A stretch of 64,000 bases of DNA from CBDCWO01 sp965223405. Lineage in GTDB: Bacteria; Bacteroidota; Bacteroidia; Chitinophagales; Saprospiraceae. The stretch spans positions 1,364,001 to 1,428,000 of the forward strand of contig CBDCWO010000006.1 of assembly GCA_965223405.1 (NCBI GenBank). Direction: 5' to 3'. Below the pieces are notes generated by a model. That model ran no database searches, was not told where the DNA came from, and was given only the letters and a program-made list of their open reading frames with translations. A program made the translations under genes and the position numbers. Below, in pieces: positions 43,445-53,237 of the stretch (its first letter is position 1; every line of letters begins with the position of its first letter).

Positions 43445-44911
43445 ATGGCTAAAGAAATCACAACCAGATCGGAAAATTACTCTCAGTGGTACTTGGACAT
43501 TGTGCGCAAAGCAGGGCTAGCTGACCAGTCTGCCGTCAGAGGCTGTATGGTAATAAAGCCTCATGGCTATGCACTTTGGGAAAATATGAAATTCCAATTA
43601 GATACCATGTTTAAAGCGACAGGACATGTAAATGGCTACTTTCCTCTTTTCATCCCAAAAAGTTTTTTAAGTAAGGAAGCTGAACATGTGGAGGGATTCG
43701 CAAAAGAATGTGCTGTAGTGACCCACCATCGATTGATGACCGATCCCAATGGAGGAGGTTTGGTGGTTGATCCAGAAGCAAAACTCGAGGAAGAATTGGT
43801 AGTTCGTCCTACCTCAGAAACCATCATTTGGAATACCTACCGGGATTGGATTCAATCCTACCGAGATTTGCCCCTATTGATCAATCAGTGGGCCAATGTG
43901 GTACGTTGGGAAATGCGCACCCGGCCTTTTCTGAGAACCACAGAATTCTTATGGCAAGAAGGACATACTGCGCATAGCACCAAATCGGAAGCCATTGAAG
44001 AGTCAGAACGAATCCACGAAATATATACCCGATTTGCCGAAGATTACATGGCTATGCCTGTTCTCAAGGGTCGCAAGACTGAAAATGAGAGATTTGCCGG
44101 AGCTGAAGATACGTTCACCATTGAAGCGTTAATGCAGGATGGCAAGGCTTTGCAGGCGGGTACTTCTCATTTTTTAGGCCAAAATTTTGCTAAAGCCTTT
44201 AATGTTAAATTTCTGAATGAATCCAATCAGGAAGAATATGTGTGGGCAACCAGCTGGGGTGTATCAACTCGTTTGGTAGGTGGACTAATCATGACCCATT
44301 CGGATGATGAGGGCCTGGTTATGCCTCCTAAGTTGGCTGCGTTGCAAACAATTATTGTCCCCATTCCCAAACCAAATGTCGAAATCGGAGAAGTCAGTTT
44401 GCGCTTGATGTCCGAACTTAAGGCAAAAGGTATCAGCTGTCAATATGACCAGGATATGAAAAAAAGGCCTGGTTTTAAGTTTGCCGAATATGAAATGCGC
44501 GGTATTCCCATCCGCATAGGTATCGGGATGAGAGATTTGGCAAAGAATCAGGTTGAAATTGCCCGCAGAGACACTAAAGAAAAAGCCTATATATCGGTGG
44601 ATCAAGCGGCAACATATATCGAAAATCTCCTAAATGATATTCAGGAGAATTTATTCAACAAAGCATTGAAATTTCGCAAAGAAAATACAAGCCATGCCAA
44701 TTCTTTGAGTGAATTTAAAGAAATAATCCAGGACCAGGGTGGCTTTGTGCACGCGCATTGGGATGGAACAATTGCGACCGAAATGAAGATTAAGGAAATG
44801 ACCAAAGCTACCATTCGTTGTATTCCTTTAAGTCCGGACAAAGAAAGTGGTCGGTGTATCCTTACTGGAGATCCATCGCCTTATCGAGTCGTTTTTGCCA
44901 AAGCGTATTAA
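43445..44911 (+). CDS. proS: Proline--tRNA ligase, archaeal/eukaryotic (ProS3) type
   Basis: 488 aa without the INS editing domain of bacterial-type ProRS; 'SENYSQWYLDIVRKAGLADQS' at the N-terminus, 'HVEGFAKECAVVTHH' and the C-terminal zinc-like extension ending 'VVFAKAY' match the ProS type 3 common in Bacteroidota. Class II motif 2 is 'RWEMRTRPFLRTTEFLWQEGHTAH'. It charges tRNA-Pro. Monocistronic; the upstream leader carries an 8-bp stem. Confidence 0.94.
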   Translation: MAKEITTRSENYSQWYLDIVRKAGLADQSAVRGCMVIKPHGYALWENMKFQLDTMFKATGHVNGYFPLFIPKSFLSKEAEHVEGFAKECAVVTHHRLMTDPNGGGLVVDPEAKLEEELVVRPTSETIIWNTYRDWIQSYRDLPLLINQWANVVRWEMRTRPFLRTTEFLWQEGHTAHSTKSEAIEESERIHEIYTRFAEDYMAMPVLKGRKTENERFAGAEDTFTIEALMQDGKALQAGTSHFLGQNFAKAFNVKFLNESNQEEYVWATSWGVSTRLVGGLIMTHSDDEGLVMPPKLAALQTIIVPIPKPNVEIGEVSLRLMSELKAKGISCQYDQDMKKRPGFKFAEYEMRGIPIRIGIGMRDLAKNQVEIARRDTKEKAYISVDQAATYIENLLNDIQENLFNKALKFRKENTSHANSLSEFKEIIQDQGGFVHAHWDGTIATEMKIKEMTKATIRCIPLSPDKESGRCILTGDPSPYRVVFAKAY

Positions 44912-45009
44912 GTTATACAGGGTTCATCGTGATTCGGATTACCAAAGAATCCTCAGGGATATACCAAATGAACATCCGGATAAATTTCGAAAGTCCAAAA
45001 TGGCTGGAA

Positions 45010-45912
45010 TCAGAAGCGCGGATGAAAATTTACTAAGGTCTCTCTAAGGTATTCGCGATCCAAATGTGTATATATTTCAGTAGTCGTGATGGATTCATGA
45101 CCCAGCATTTCTTGGACAGCGCGGATATCTGCTCCTCCTTCGATTAAATGGGTAGCAAAAGAATGTCTGAAAGTGTGAGGGCTGACCTTTTTTCTGATTC
45201 CTGCTTCTCCGGTATATTTCTTTACCAACATGAATATCATTTCTCTGGTCAAACGCTTTCCGCGCCGATTTAGAAAAACAATATCTTCCTCACCTTTTTG
45301 GATATTCTTTTGTCGATTGCGATAACCTTCAAGATAGAATTGGATATGCTTCAATGCATCACTTCCGATAGGAACAATCCTTTCTTTATTGTTTTTGCCG
45401 ATGACTTTTACAAAACTGATTTCGACAAATAAATTGGATAATTTCAAATTGACCAATTCACTGACCCGTAAGCCGCAAGCATATAATGTTTCAAACATCG
45501 CACGATTACGTGTGCCTTCTGCGGTACTTAAATCAATAGACTCCAGAATTTTATTGATTTCATTAAAAGAAAGTACATCCGGAATCTTTCTTGAAATTTT
45601 AGGTCCCTCCACTAACTCGGTTGGATCCTCTTCAACTAAATCCTCAATCGATAAATATTTGTAAAAAGCACGAATTCCTGAGATCAGACGTGCTTGGGAT
45701 CTAACCCCCATCCCCAATTCTCCCAGCTCAGTTACCATCTCCTTAATGTGAATATATTCAACTTGGAGAGGTCCCAAAGGATTGGGCGAATTGAATACAA
45801 AATTTTTCAGCTTGGTAATGTCTTGAATATAGGCTTTGACCGAATGATTGGATAGTGATCTTTCGAGACGAAGAAAAGATTTAAATCCGATGATGGCATT
45901 ATCCCAGTTCAA
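45010..45912 (-). CDS. xerD: Site-specific tyrosine recombinase XerD
   Basis: 300 aa. The start is TTG at 45912: an in-frame stop lies 3 codons upstream and the N-terminus then reads MNWDNAIIGFKSFLRLERSL, the normal XerD opening. The SAM-like core-binding domain covers about 5-90. The catalytic residues are visible: Arg149 (ACGLRVSEL), Lys173, His246, Arg249, His272 and Tyr281. XerC/XerD resolve chromosome dimers at dif. The end is convergent with proS (98 nt apart). Confidence 0.93.
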   Translation of the reverse strand: MNWDNAIIGFKSFLRLERSLSNHSVKAYIQDITKLKNFVFNSPNPLGPLQVEYIHIKEMVTELGELGMGVRSQARLISGIRAFYKYLSIEDLVEEDPTELVEGPKISRKIPDVLSFNEINKILESIDLSTAEGTRNRAMFETLYACGLRVSELVNLKLSNLFVEISFVKVIGKNNKERIVPIGSDALKHIQFYLEGYRNRQKNIQKGEEDIVFLNRRGKRLTREMIFMLVKKYTGEAGIRKKVSPHTFRHSFATHLIEGGADIRAVQEMLGHESITTTEIYTHLDREYLRETLVNFHPRF

Positions 45913-46158
45913 TACAACTTATTTATATACAAATACAAATATATAAAAGAATTATATAATGCTTACAAAAGTGATCGTTTGTAGAGGAGGCGCCCTGAAC
46001 AAACTTGCTGAGAAACTCATTTTTGTATATTCCATTATCATTTTTCAATAACAAAAGACCAAATTGTATTCCGGTTGCTAAAATGCTCCTAATTTGCAAT
46101 CGTCAATTAGCAATGAATTTCTTCTCCATTCGTAATTCTACCCACAGTCAATTTCCTT

Positions 46159-46166
46159 ATCTTCGA
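46159..46166 (+). promoter_or_regulatory. Variant -7 element (TATCTTCG)
   Basis: TATCTTCG is 19 nt before the ATG of the MscS gene. It differs from TAnnTTTG at one base; the same TTCG variant occurs before asnS (9434) and glyS (37138-37131). Confidence 0.35.
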
Positions 46167-46185
46167 ATTCAATTGTTGATAACAT

Positions 46186-47835
46186 ATGATGCGTCGAATC
46201 TGTTTTGTAAGTTTTATACTCTTTGTCGGGGTGATGGTAGCCGCTCAGCCCATACATGAAGTGGGCCAATCCAATGAGTCTCCGTATCATTCCATTTTAT
46301 CTCATCTCCATTTTTTACAGCCTGATACATACCAACCGGAAAATACCAGAATTTGTATGCCTACTAAATTGGATAGCACCAGAGCGGTAGATTTGGCTAT
46401 CCAAATTAAAAACATCCTGGATGCCAAGGGGCTATATGTATATCTGAATAAAATTCCAAAAAATCCAAATTACCAGGACTCCCTGACAGATAGCCATACC
46501 TACACTTTGTTTCCTAACGACCTTCCTGAGTTGTATTTGGAAAAAACGGATGATGGGTGGATTTATGCTCCTGAAAGCCTGGATGCGATACCAAAATTAA
46601 TGCGCAAAGTTTTTCCGTATGGAACCCATTATCTGGTAAAACGACTGCCAATTAAAGGAGGTAATCAATTCCTCTCACTAGCAGCCTGGCAATACCTGGG
46701 AATTTTGATCCTGATTATCCTGGCAGCCCTTGTCTATTTCATTTTCAATTTGATTTTTCAACGGCTCATTTCTTTAGTAGCAAAAACCAAGTTTAAGAAC
46801 TGGTCCATAGATAGTAAGGAATCATGGTCATTGGCTCGGCTGGTCAGCTTACTGGTAATTTTCAGGTTGATCTACACCTTTTACCCGGTATTGCAACTAC
46901 CGGTTCGGGCTTCGTATGCCGTAAGTATAATCTTGAAAATATTTTCGGCCATATTCTTTATGGTACTGGCTATGCGAATAGTAACCATTATCATGAATCG
47001 ATTTAAAAGTCTCGCAGAGATTACTGAAAATCGAATGGATGATCAAATTCTCCCAATCGCGAGTAAATTGTTAAAAATTCTTATAGCTTTTTTAGCGATA
47101 ATTTATATTCTAAACATCTTACATGTCAATGTAACTGCAGTCATTGCCGGTGTATCCATTGGTGGATTGGCACTGGCTTTAGCAGCCCAGGATACCGTAA
47201 AAAACTTGATAGGCTCGATGATGATCTTTATTGACCGACCATTTCAAATTGGAGATTATATTGAGGTAGATGGTAAAGCAGGCTCCGTGGAAGAAGTAGG
47301 ATTTAGATCTACCCGGATCCGTACTGTGGATACATCTGTTATTGCCATTCCCAATGGATCCATTGCCAATATTTCAGTTAACAATCTAGGCATCCGCCCA
47401 CGTAGATTGTTTAACACGACCATTGGTGTGACCTACGACACACCGGCTGATTTTTTGGAAGCGTATGTCCTGGGTATCAGGGAACTGATTCTTTCGCATC
47501 CCCGGTTTGCTCCAGAACCCGTTTATGTACATTTGAATTCTTTTGGTAACTCTTCCATAAATATCATGGTAAGAGGATATATTGAAACCAATGTTTATGC
47601 AGAAGAATTAGCCCTTAAAGAAGAAATGTATCTTGATATAATGAGACTTGCACAACATTTAGGCATACGTTTTGCATTCCCTTCCCAAACACTATATGTC
47701 GAGGATTTTCCGGGTCAGAAAAGTTTAATTCCCACTTATGGAGAAAATCGAGAAAATTTAAATGCTAAAACCAGAGATTTTATCGATCGTAAGTACGCGG
47801 AAGGAAGTTCTGATGAAGATCATGAGAATCCTTAG
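46186..47835 (+). CDS. Mechanosensitive ion channel (MscS family) with N-terminal periplasmic domain
   Basis: 549 aa. Signal peptide 1-20 (ends VAAQP), then a domain of about 130 residues of unknown fold, four to five membrane helices (about 160-315), and the conserved MscS pore and beta domain: 'GVSIGGLALALAAQDTVKNLIGS', 'IDRPFQIGDYIEVDGKAGSVEEVGFRSTRI' and 'VIAIPNGSIANISVNN'. It opens on hypo-osmotic shock to release solutes. A second MscS protein is encoded at 54593. Monocistronic. Confidence 0.9.
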   Translation: MMRRICFVSFILFVGVMVAAQPIHEVGQSNESPYHSILSHLHFLQPDTYQPENTRICMPTKLDSTRAVDLAIQIKNILDAKGLYVYLNKIPKNPNYQDSLTDSHTYTLFPNDLPELYLEKTDDGWIYAPESLDAIPKLMRKVFPYGTHYLVKRLPIKGGNQFLSLAAWQYLGILILIILAALVYFIFNLIFQRLISLVAKTKFKNWSIDSKESWSLARLVSLLVIFRLIYTFYPVLQLPVRASYAVSIILKIFSAIFFMVLAMRIVTIIMNRFKSLAEITENRMDDQILPIASKLLKILIAFLAIIYILNILHVNVTAVIAGVSIGGLALALAAQDTVKNLIGSMMIFIDRPFQIGDYIEVDGKAGSVEEVGFRSTRIRTVDTSVIAIPNGSIANISVNNLGIRPRRLFNTTIGVTYDTPADFLEAYVLGIRELILSHPRFAPEPVYVHLNSFGNSSINIMVRGYIETNVYAEELALKEEMYLDIMRLAQHLGIRFAFPSQTLYVEDFPGQKSLIPTYGENRENLNAKTRDFIDRKYAEGSSDEDHENP

Positions 47836-48012
47836 TGCAGGTCGGTGCTGTTGAAAAGCGATATATTTGGTATATTCATATTTGATGAACTAATTTGGAT
47901 TTTATTTATTGCTATGTTAAAGATCTATTAAGTTAGGAAGGTTTATTGACTTAAAAGAGAAAACCTTTTAAATTAGCATGTATACAATGTTTCATATATA
48001 AATTATATTTAA

Positions 48013-48020
48013 TATATTTG
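48013..48020 (+). promoter_or_regulatory. -7 promoter element (TATATTTG)
   Basis: Exact TAnnTTTG on the plus strand, 11 nt before the likely ATG (48032). Confidence 0.45.
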
Positions 48021-48031
48021 GGCCGTTGCCT

Positions 48032-48709
48032 ATGGTGAAAATGTTACGAAAAATTAGTTGGATATGTTCGGTACTGTTAGTGTGCAATTTGCATGCTCAG
48101 GTTTCTCTTGTCCTGGAGCCACCGGTTACTTCTGCAACTGTTCTTCCAACCGACCTTGACATAGCTGCCAAAGCAACCTTAAAAAACTCCGGCGAAGACA
48201 GTATCACTGTCCTGTGGAAAAGAAAGATTCTATCCTTGTCGGCGGGCTGGCAAACTGCTGTCTGTGATCGAAACCAATGTTATACCGCCAGTTTGGATTC
48301 AATGGAATTAAAGCTAGCCGCAGGTGAATCAAGTAATATGGATATACACATCTATCCAAATGGGGTGGCCGGAGAAGCAAAAATTGAATTGACGATAACT
48401 GATATCGCTAACGATTCCAATAAGGTAGTTGGAACCTATCTATTTAATCAAACGGCACCAGTTAAGGAATTACTGGCCGAAGACATAAAACTTTATCCTA
48501 ATCCTACGACTGATTATTTTAAAATAGAATCAAGAGAATTGGTTGTCAAACTGGAGATCTATAACTTGATTGGCAACAGAATGAAAACGACCTATGTGTA
48601 CAAGAATAAACGCTATGAGGTAGGCGACCTTCCCAACGGCATGTATTGGGTCAGACTTCTGGATACTAATAATAAAATAGTAAAAACTTTAAGGCTTAAT
48701 AAGCGGTAA
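48032..48709 (+). CDS. Small secreted protein with T9SS type A sorting domain
   Basis: 225 aa from ATG 48032 (ATG 48041 equally possible; TTG 48026 less so). Signal peptide ends NLHAQ. The body (about 25-140) is a single beta-sandwich with a CxxxxCY loop ('VCDRNQCYTASLDS') resembling an Ig-like domain with no recognised activity. The last 75 residues form a type A sorting domain ('IKLYPNPTTDYFKIES', 'LEIYNLIGNRMK', 'LPNGMYWVRLL', terminal 'KTLRLNKR'). Exported and probably cell-surface attached. Promoter box TATATTTG just upstream. Confidence 0.8.
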   Translation: MVKMLRKISWICSVLLVCNLHAQVSLVLEPPVTSATVLPTDLDIAAKATLKNSGEDSITVLWKRKILSLSAGWQTAVCDRNQCYTASLDSMELKLAAGESSNMDIHIYPNGVAGEAKIELTITDIANDSNKVVGTYLFNQTAPVKELLAEDIKLYPNPTTDYFKIESRELVVKLEIYNLIGNRMKTTYVYKNKRYEVGDLPNGMYWVRLLDTNNKIVKTLRLNKR

Positions 48710-48752
48710 CTGAGTTGAGAGACTGTGTTACAGCACCTCGGCTTCCACATCT

Positions 48753-49163
48753 TTAATCTGCAGGATATTCTACAAAGTTTCTTGGTGTTTCATATAGCCT
48801 TACCTTTAAATCAAAATTTTGAGGCAGTTTTTGCCTTAAGATTTCCCAAATTACAAAACAGATATTTTCAGCTGTTGGAATCCGGTTTTTAAATTCTGGA
48901 CAGTCAAGATTCAAATTTTTATGATCAAATCTTTTTTCTACATTTTCAAATATCAATTCCTTTAAATGTTTTAAATCAATCAGGTACCCTGTCTCGGGAT
49001 CCGTGTCACCGATAACTTTCACTTCCAATTCATAATTATGTCCATGGTAGTTGGGATTGGAACACACCCCAAAAACTTGATAGTTTTTTTGATCTGACCA
49101 ATTGGGATTAAAAATTCGATGAGCTGCATTAAAGTGTGCTTTTCGAAAAACGGCTATTCGCAT
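48753..49163 (-). CDS. queD: 6-carboxy-5,6,7,8-tetrahydropterin synthase / 6-pyruvoyl-tetrahydropterin synthase family
   Basis: 136 aa from the internal ATG at 49163 (the six extra N-terminal codons before it are not family-like). Zinc ligands His15, His40 and His42 are in 'HFNAAHRI' and 'YHGHNYE'; the catalytic Cys34 lies in 'GVCSNPNYHGH'. This is the QueD-type arrangement, converting 7,8-dihydroneopterin triphosphate to carboxytetrahydropterin for queuosine and related deazapurines; a pterin-type PTPS role cannot be excluded. No other queuosine genes are in the window. Confidence 0.85.
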   Translation of the reverse strand: MRIAVFRKAHFNAAHRIFNPNWSDQKNYQVFGVCSNPNYHGHNYELEVKVIGDTDPETGYLIDLKHLKELIFENVEKRFDHKNLNLDCPEFKNRIPTAENICFVIWEILRQKLPQNFDLKVRLYETPRNFVEYPAD

Positions 49164-49473
49164 ACAAGGATATTTTAGCAATTACTTCTAGGTGTAACAA
49201 TCATGTAACAAAATAAATGATTATTGTGTTTTACTCCAAGAGCTTGGTTGCCTGATTAAAATGATCTATTTTTATGGTTGGTAAGTAGTTGTGAATTGGA
49301 AATGAATCGAAAAGATAGCAGAATAGTCTCGACATAAAAGAACAAAAAATTAATTATTTTCATATAGTAACCTCATTTCACAGACATATTGGACAAGTCT
49401 TTTAATACCATCAGATAGTTTTTCTGTTTCCTTTCGTTCTCTTCCCGGTTGGCAATTAGCTAATTAGAATAAT

Positions 49474-50592
49474 ATGCTTTTTGAGCAAATATTAGGTCAG
49501 CAAACTATTAAGTCTTATCTGCTCCAGATAATAGAGAACGATCGTGTTCCGCATGCCATGCTGTTCACCGGACCTCCGGGAACCGCCAAGTTGCCAATTG
49601 CACTGGCATTTGCGTCAATTATCTTATGTGAGAAATTGAAAGGAAACGCAGCCTGTGGTGATTGCGCCGCCTGCAGAAAAAATGCACAACTTATCCATCC
49701 GGATTTACACTTTTCTTTTCCAACTATTGGAACGAATGTGAAATCAAGTGATTTAATCAAACCCTGGCGAGAGGCCGTATTAAACAATCAATATTTATCT
49801 CCTCTAGACTGGTTTTCTTTCCTAAATGCGGAAAACAAACAAGGTAATATCAACAAAGATGAATGCATCCAGGCTATTAAGAGGTTAAACCTTAAAAGTT
49901 TTGAATCAGATAAAAAAGTTTGGATTGTTTGGGGTGCTGAATATTTAGGCAAGGAAGGAAACAGACTGCTTAAGCAAATTGAAGAACCTACCGACAATAC
50001 GTTTATTATTCTGATTACAGATCACTTGCCCAGAATCCTAAATACAATTCAATCTCGTTGTCAGTTAATAAAATTTTTACCTTATTCAACCTCTGAAATT
50101 GCAGATTTCCTCCACGAGCATCATCTGGTGGAAAGAGAAAAGGCACTCCAATTATCCCGATTATCGGATGGTAATTTAAACGTGGCCATCCAATTGGCCA
50201 AAGAAGGTCAATCTGATTTAATTCACACCTGGATGAAGTGGTTTCAGTCGGTCATAATAGGTAAAAGTAATGAAGTGTTGAAACTAAACGATGAGCTTCA
50301 CAGGATCGGTAGAGAAAGGCAAAAACAATGGGTACAGTTCGGATTGAAATTTGTGGAAGAAATGACCCGAATGCAATTTTTACCTCAAAGTGAAATCAAG
50401 TTATTTGATAAAGAAATAAAACTGGCACAAATCGGATTATCCAGAATTCCGATGACATCAATGGACCAGCTGGTGGATATTTTAAATAAATTACAAATCG
50501 GTATCGAACGCAATGGAAATGTAAAAATCTTATTGTTGGATACCTATATTCAAATTAAGAAACTGAAGTCCATACAAGTGGCAGCAGTATAA
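49474..50592 (+). CDS. holB: DNA polymerase III subunit delta'
   Basis: 372 aa. N-terminal AAA+ domain of the clamp-loader delta' type: a degenerate P-loop 'GPPGTAKLPIA' (the Lys is followed by Leu instead of Thr/Ser), a Cys cluster 'CGDCAACRKN', 'GAEYLGKEGNRLLKQIEEP' and the SRC motif 'TIQSRC'. A degenerate Walker A is usual for delta', which binds no ATP. With DnaX and delta it loads the sliding clamp. Followed after 17 nt by ricT, an order common in Bacteroidota. Confidence 0.9.
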   Translation: MLFEQILGQQTIKSYLLQIIENDRVPHAMLFTGPPGTAKLPIALAFASIILCEKLKGNAACGDCAACRKNAQLIHPDLHFSFPTIGTNVKSSDLIKPWREAVLNNQYLSPLDWFSFLNAENKQGNINKDECIQAIKRLNLKSFESDKKVWIVWGAEYLGKEGNRLLKQIEEPTDNTFIILITDHLPRILNTIQSRCQLIKFLPYSTSEIADFLHEHHLVEREKALQLSRLSDGNLNVAIQLAKEGQSDLIHTWMKWFQSVIIGKSNEVLKLNDELHRIGRERQKQWVQFGLKFVEEMTRMQFLPQSEIKLFDKEIKLAQIGLSRIPMTSMDQLVDILNKLQIGIERNGNVKILLLDTYIQIKKLKSIQVAAV

Positions 50593-50609
50593 TCATAAAA
50601 AATGGAAAA

Positions 50610-51770
50610 ATGGCATGTGCAAGTTGTTCTACAGCAAGTACGATTAAGGGGTGTAGAAATAATGGAGGATGTGGAAGTGGTGGATGTAATAAAATGAATA
50701 CGTTTGATTGGTTGTCTTTATATGAATTTGAAGATCCATCTCAATATAAGTTTGCAGAAATAAGTTTTAAAAGCGGTACCAAAAAAGACTTCTTTATCAA
50801 TAAGAATAAGGTATCTATCCACAAAAGAGATATGGTTATGGTAGCCACAGGAAGTGGCTGGGATGTTGGGCAAGTAAGTCTGAATGGGGCTTTGGCTGAA
50901 TTGCAGATGAAGAAAAAAAGAGTTAATCCTGAATCTGTTGCAAATCATATTATCAAAGTAGCCGGTCACCGGGAAGTTGCCAACATGCATGAAGCGAGAC
51001 GGCTGGAAAATCATGCCCTAGTAAAATCACGTGCAATAGCCAGAACCTTGGGATTGGACATGAAAATTGGTGATGTCGTATACCAAGCTGACCTAAAGAA
51101 GGCCACTTTCTATTATATAGCGGATGGTAGGGTCGATTTCAGAGAATTGGTACGGAATTATGCTAAAGAATTCAGAATAAAGATTGAGATGCGTCAAATT
51201 GGAGCCCGACAGGAGTCCGCCTTAATAGGAGGATTAGGACCTTGTGGCCGGGAACTATGTTGCAGCACCTGGCTCTCTGATTTTAAATCTGTTTCAACGG
51301 TAGCCGCTCGCTATCAAAACCTGGCGATAAATCAGGCCAAATTATCCGGACAATGTGGGCGATTAAAGTGTTGCCTGAACTATGAATTGGATACCTATCT
51401 TGAAGCTTTGAATCAATTTCCTGAAGATGTGGACACCCTGGAAACACAAGCCGGCGTAGCAAACCTTCTAAAATTGGATATCTTCAAAGGAATAATGTAT
51501 TATTCCATGCAAAGTGAGCAAGTCAGGAATAAAATTATTGCCTTGGATATCGCCACTGTTGCAAAAATTAAACAGATGATATTAAGCGGTAAAAAGCCTC
51601 AGGATTTGTCTTCCTTTAAAATGGTTACTAAAGAGGAAAATCCGGATTTAGGATTCGCTGATGTCACCGGAGAAATTGAACTTCCAGCTGAAAAAAGAAA
51701 ACCCTCTCGCAGAAAATCAAACTATAGACGCAAAAGAAGATATCGAGGTAACAAAAACAAGAGAAAATAA
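50610..51770 (+). CDS. ricT: PSP1/RicT (YaaT) family protein
   Basis: 386 aa. N-terminal Cys-rich stretch (about 1-27: CASC, CRNNGGCGSGGC) before the PSP1 domain (about 40-280). The PSP1 Cys pattern is visible in 'LGPCGRELCCSTWL' and 'GRLKCCLNYE'. RicT in Bacillus binds Fe-S clusters with RicA/RicF and promotes RNA processing. The C-terminus is a Lys/Arg-rich tail ending in 'RGNKNKRK'. It is translationally coupled to lpdA by a one-base overlap (TAATG). Confidence 0.9.
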   Translation: MACASCSTASTIKGCRNNGGCGSGGCNKMNTFDWLSLYEFEDPSQYKFAEISFKSGTKKDFFINKNKVSIHKRDMVMVATGSGWDVGQVSLNGALAELQMKKKRVNPESVANHIIKVAGHREVANMHEARRLENHALVKSRAIARTLGLDMKIGDVVYQADLKKATFYYIADGRVDFRELVRNYAKEFRIKIEMRQIGARQESALIGGLGPCGRELCCSTWLSDFKSVSTVAARYQNLAINQAKLSGQCGRLKCCLNYELDTYLEALNQFPEDVDTLETQAGVANLLKLDIFKGIMYYSMQSEQVRNKIIALDIATVAKIKQMILSGKKPQDLSSFKMVTKEENPDLGFADVTGEIELPAEKRKPSRRKSNYRRKRRYRGNKNKRK

Positions 51771-53167
51771 TGAAATACGATGTGATAATTATTGGGTCAG
51801 GCCCCGGAGGATATGTCGCAGCTATCCGCTGTGCCCAATTAGGTATGAAGACAGCGATCATCGAAAAATATGAGACCTTGGGTGGGACTTGTCTAAACGT
51901 TGGGTGTATTCCCTCCAAAGCCCTGTTGGATTCATCCGAGCACTTTTATAATGCGCAACACCGTTTTTCTACCCATGGAATAAAAGTCAATATCGAATTG
52001 GACTTACCCCAAATGATCAAACGAAAAGCTGATGTTGTGGATCAAAATGTCAAAGGTATCGATTACTTAATGAAGAAAAATAAAATTGAAGTTTTCAATG
52101 GGACTGCTTCATTTAAAGACGCACACACTATCCACATAGCAGGTAATAAAGAAACCAAGGATATTACCGCCGATAAAATCATCATAGCAACGGGATCAAA
52201 ACCTTTGGTTCCATCAGCTTTTAACTACGATAAAAAAAGAATAATTACCAGTACTGAAGCGCTGAATATTGATAAGCTCCCACAATCTATGGTAATTATC
52301 GGAGGCGGTGTTATCGGTTTAGAACTAGGATCTGTTTTTGCTCGATTAGGAACGAAGGTTGAGGTCGTGGAGTTTCTTGATCACTTAATCGGTACCATGG
52401 ATCAAGATCTAGGTAAAGAATTAAGAAGAGTATTAAAAAAATTAGGTATCAGATTTCATCTGAAACACCAGGTAACATCGGTAAAAGCCTCGAAGGATCA
52501 AGTAACTATCGAAGTACAAAAAAGAGATAGTGAAGATCGATTCACGCTAAACGCTGATTACTGTCTGGTGTCAATTGGCCGGATTCCTTTTACTTCAGGG
52601 TTGGGGTTGGATGCCGTAGGGATTGAGGTTGACGAAAAAGGAAGAATAATTGTAGATGATGATTTGCGGACTAACCTACCTCATGTCTATGCGATCGGGG
52701 ATGTAATCAAAGGTCCGATGTTGGCCCACAAAGCAGAAGAAGAAGGAGTATTTGTGGCGGAAAAAATTGCCGGTCAGAAACCTCATATCCATTACCATTT
52801 GATCCCTTCGATAGTTTATACTTGGCCGGAAGTAGCCGGTGTGGGATTCACAGAACAAGAGTGCAAAGACCAGAATATTTCCTATAATGTAGGTAAGTTT
52901 CCTTTTAAAGCTCTAGGACGGGCTAGAGCTAGTATGGATACCGAAGGATTCGTAAAAATTATTTCAGACCAAGTCACCGATGAAGTCATGGGGGTGCATA
53001 TCATTGGCGCCAGAGCAGCCGATTTGATTCAGGAAGCGACTGCAGTGATGGAGTATCGTGGCTCTGCGGAAGATATCGCTCGAATGAGCCATCCCCATCC
53101 AACGTATTCCGAAGCTATTAAAGAAGCAGCGCTCAATGCTACCGGCAAGCGAGCTTTGCACCAATAA
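51770..53167 (+). CDS. lpdA: Dihydrolipoyl dehydrogenase
   Basis: 465 aa. FAD-binding 'VIIIGSGPGGYVAAIRCAQLG' at the start, redox-active disulfide Cys41/Cys46 in 'GGTCLNVGCIPSK', NAD-binding 'VIIGGGVIGLELGSVFARLG', and the C-terminal interface motif with catalytic His in 'HPHPTYSEAIKEAA'. This E3 flavoprotein reoxidises lipoamide in pyruvate/2-oxoglutarate dehydrogenase or the glycine cleavage system. gcvP, the P-protein of glycine cleavage, lies 2.4 kb downstream on the opposite strand. It follows ricT with a one-base overlap. Confidence 0.95.
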   Translation: MKYDVIIIGSGPGGYVAAIRCAQLGMKTAIIEKYETLGGTCLNVGCIPSKALLDSSEHFYNAQHRFSTHGIKVNIELDLPQMIKRKADVVDQNVKGIDYLMKKNKIEVFNGTASFKDAHTIHIAGNKETKDITADKIIIATGSKPLVPSAFNYDKKRIITSTEALNIDKLPQSMVIIGGGVIGLELGSVFARLGTKVEVVEFLDHLIGTMDQDLGKELRRVLKKLGIRFHLKHQVTSVKASKDQVTIEVQKRDSEDRFTLNADYCLVSIGRIPFTSGLGLDAVGIEVDEKGRIIVDDDLRTNLPHVYAIGDVIKGPMLAHKAEEEGVFVAEKIAGQKPHIHYHLIPSIVYTWPEVAGVGFTEQECKDQNISYNVGKFPFKALGRARASMDTEGFVKIISDQVTDEVMGVHIIGARAADLIQEATAVMEYRGSAEDIARMSHPHPTYSEAIKEAALNATGKRALHQ

Positions 53168-53237
53168 AAAATTAATATTCCGAAAATCCGTCGTGGATGC
53201 CGCTTTGGATCTATCTCAGCAGATTCAGTGTGCTTAA

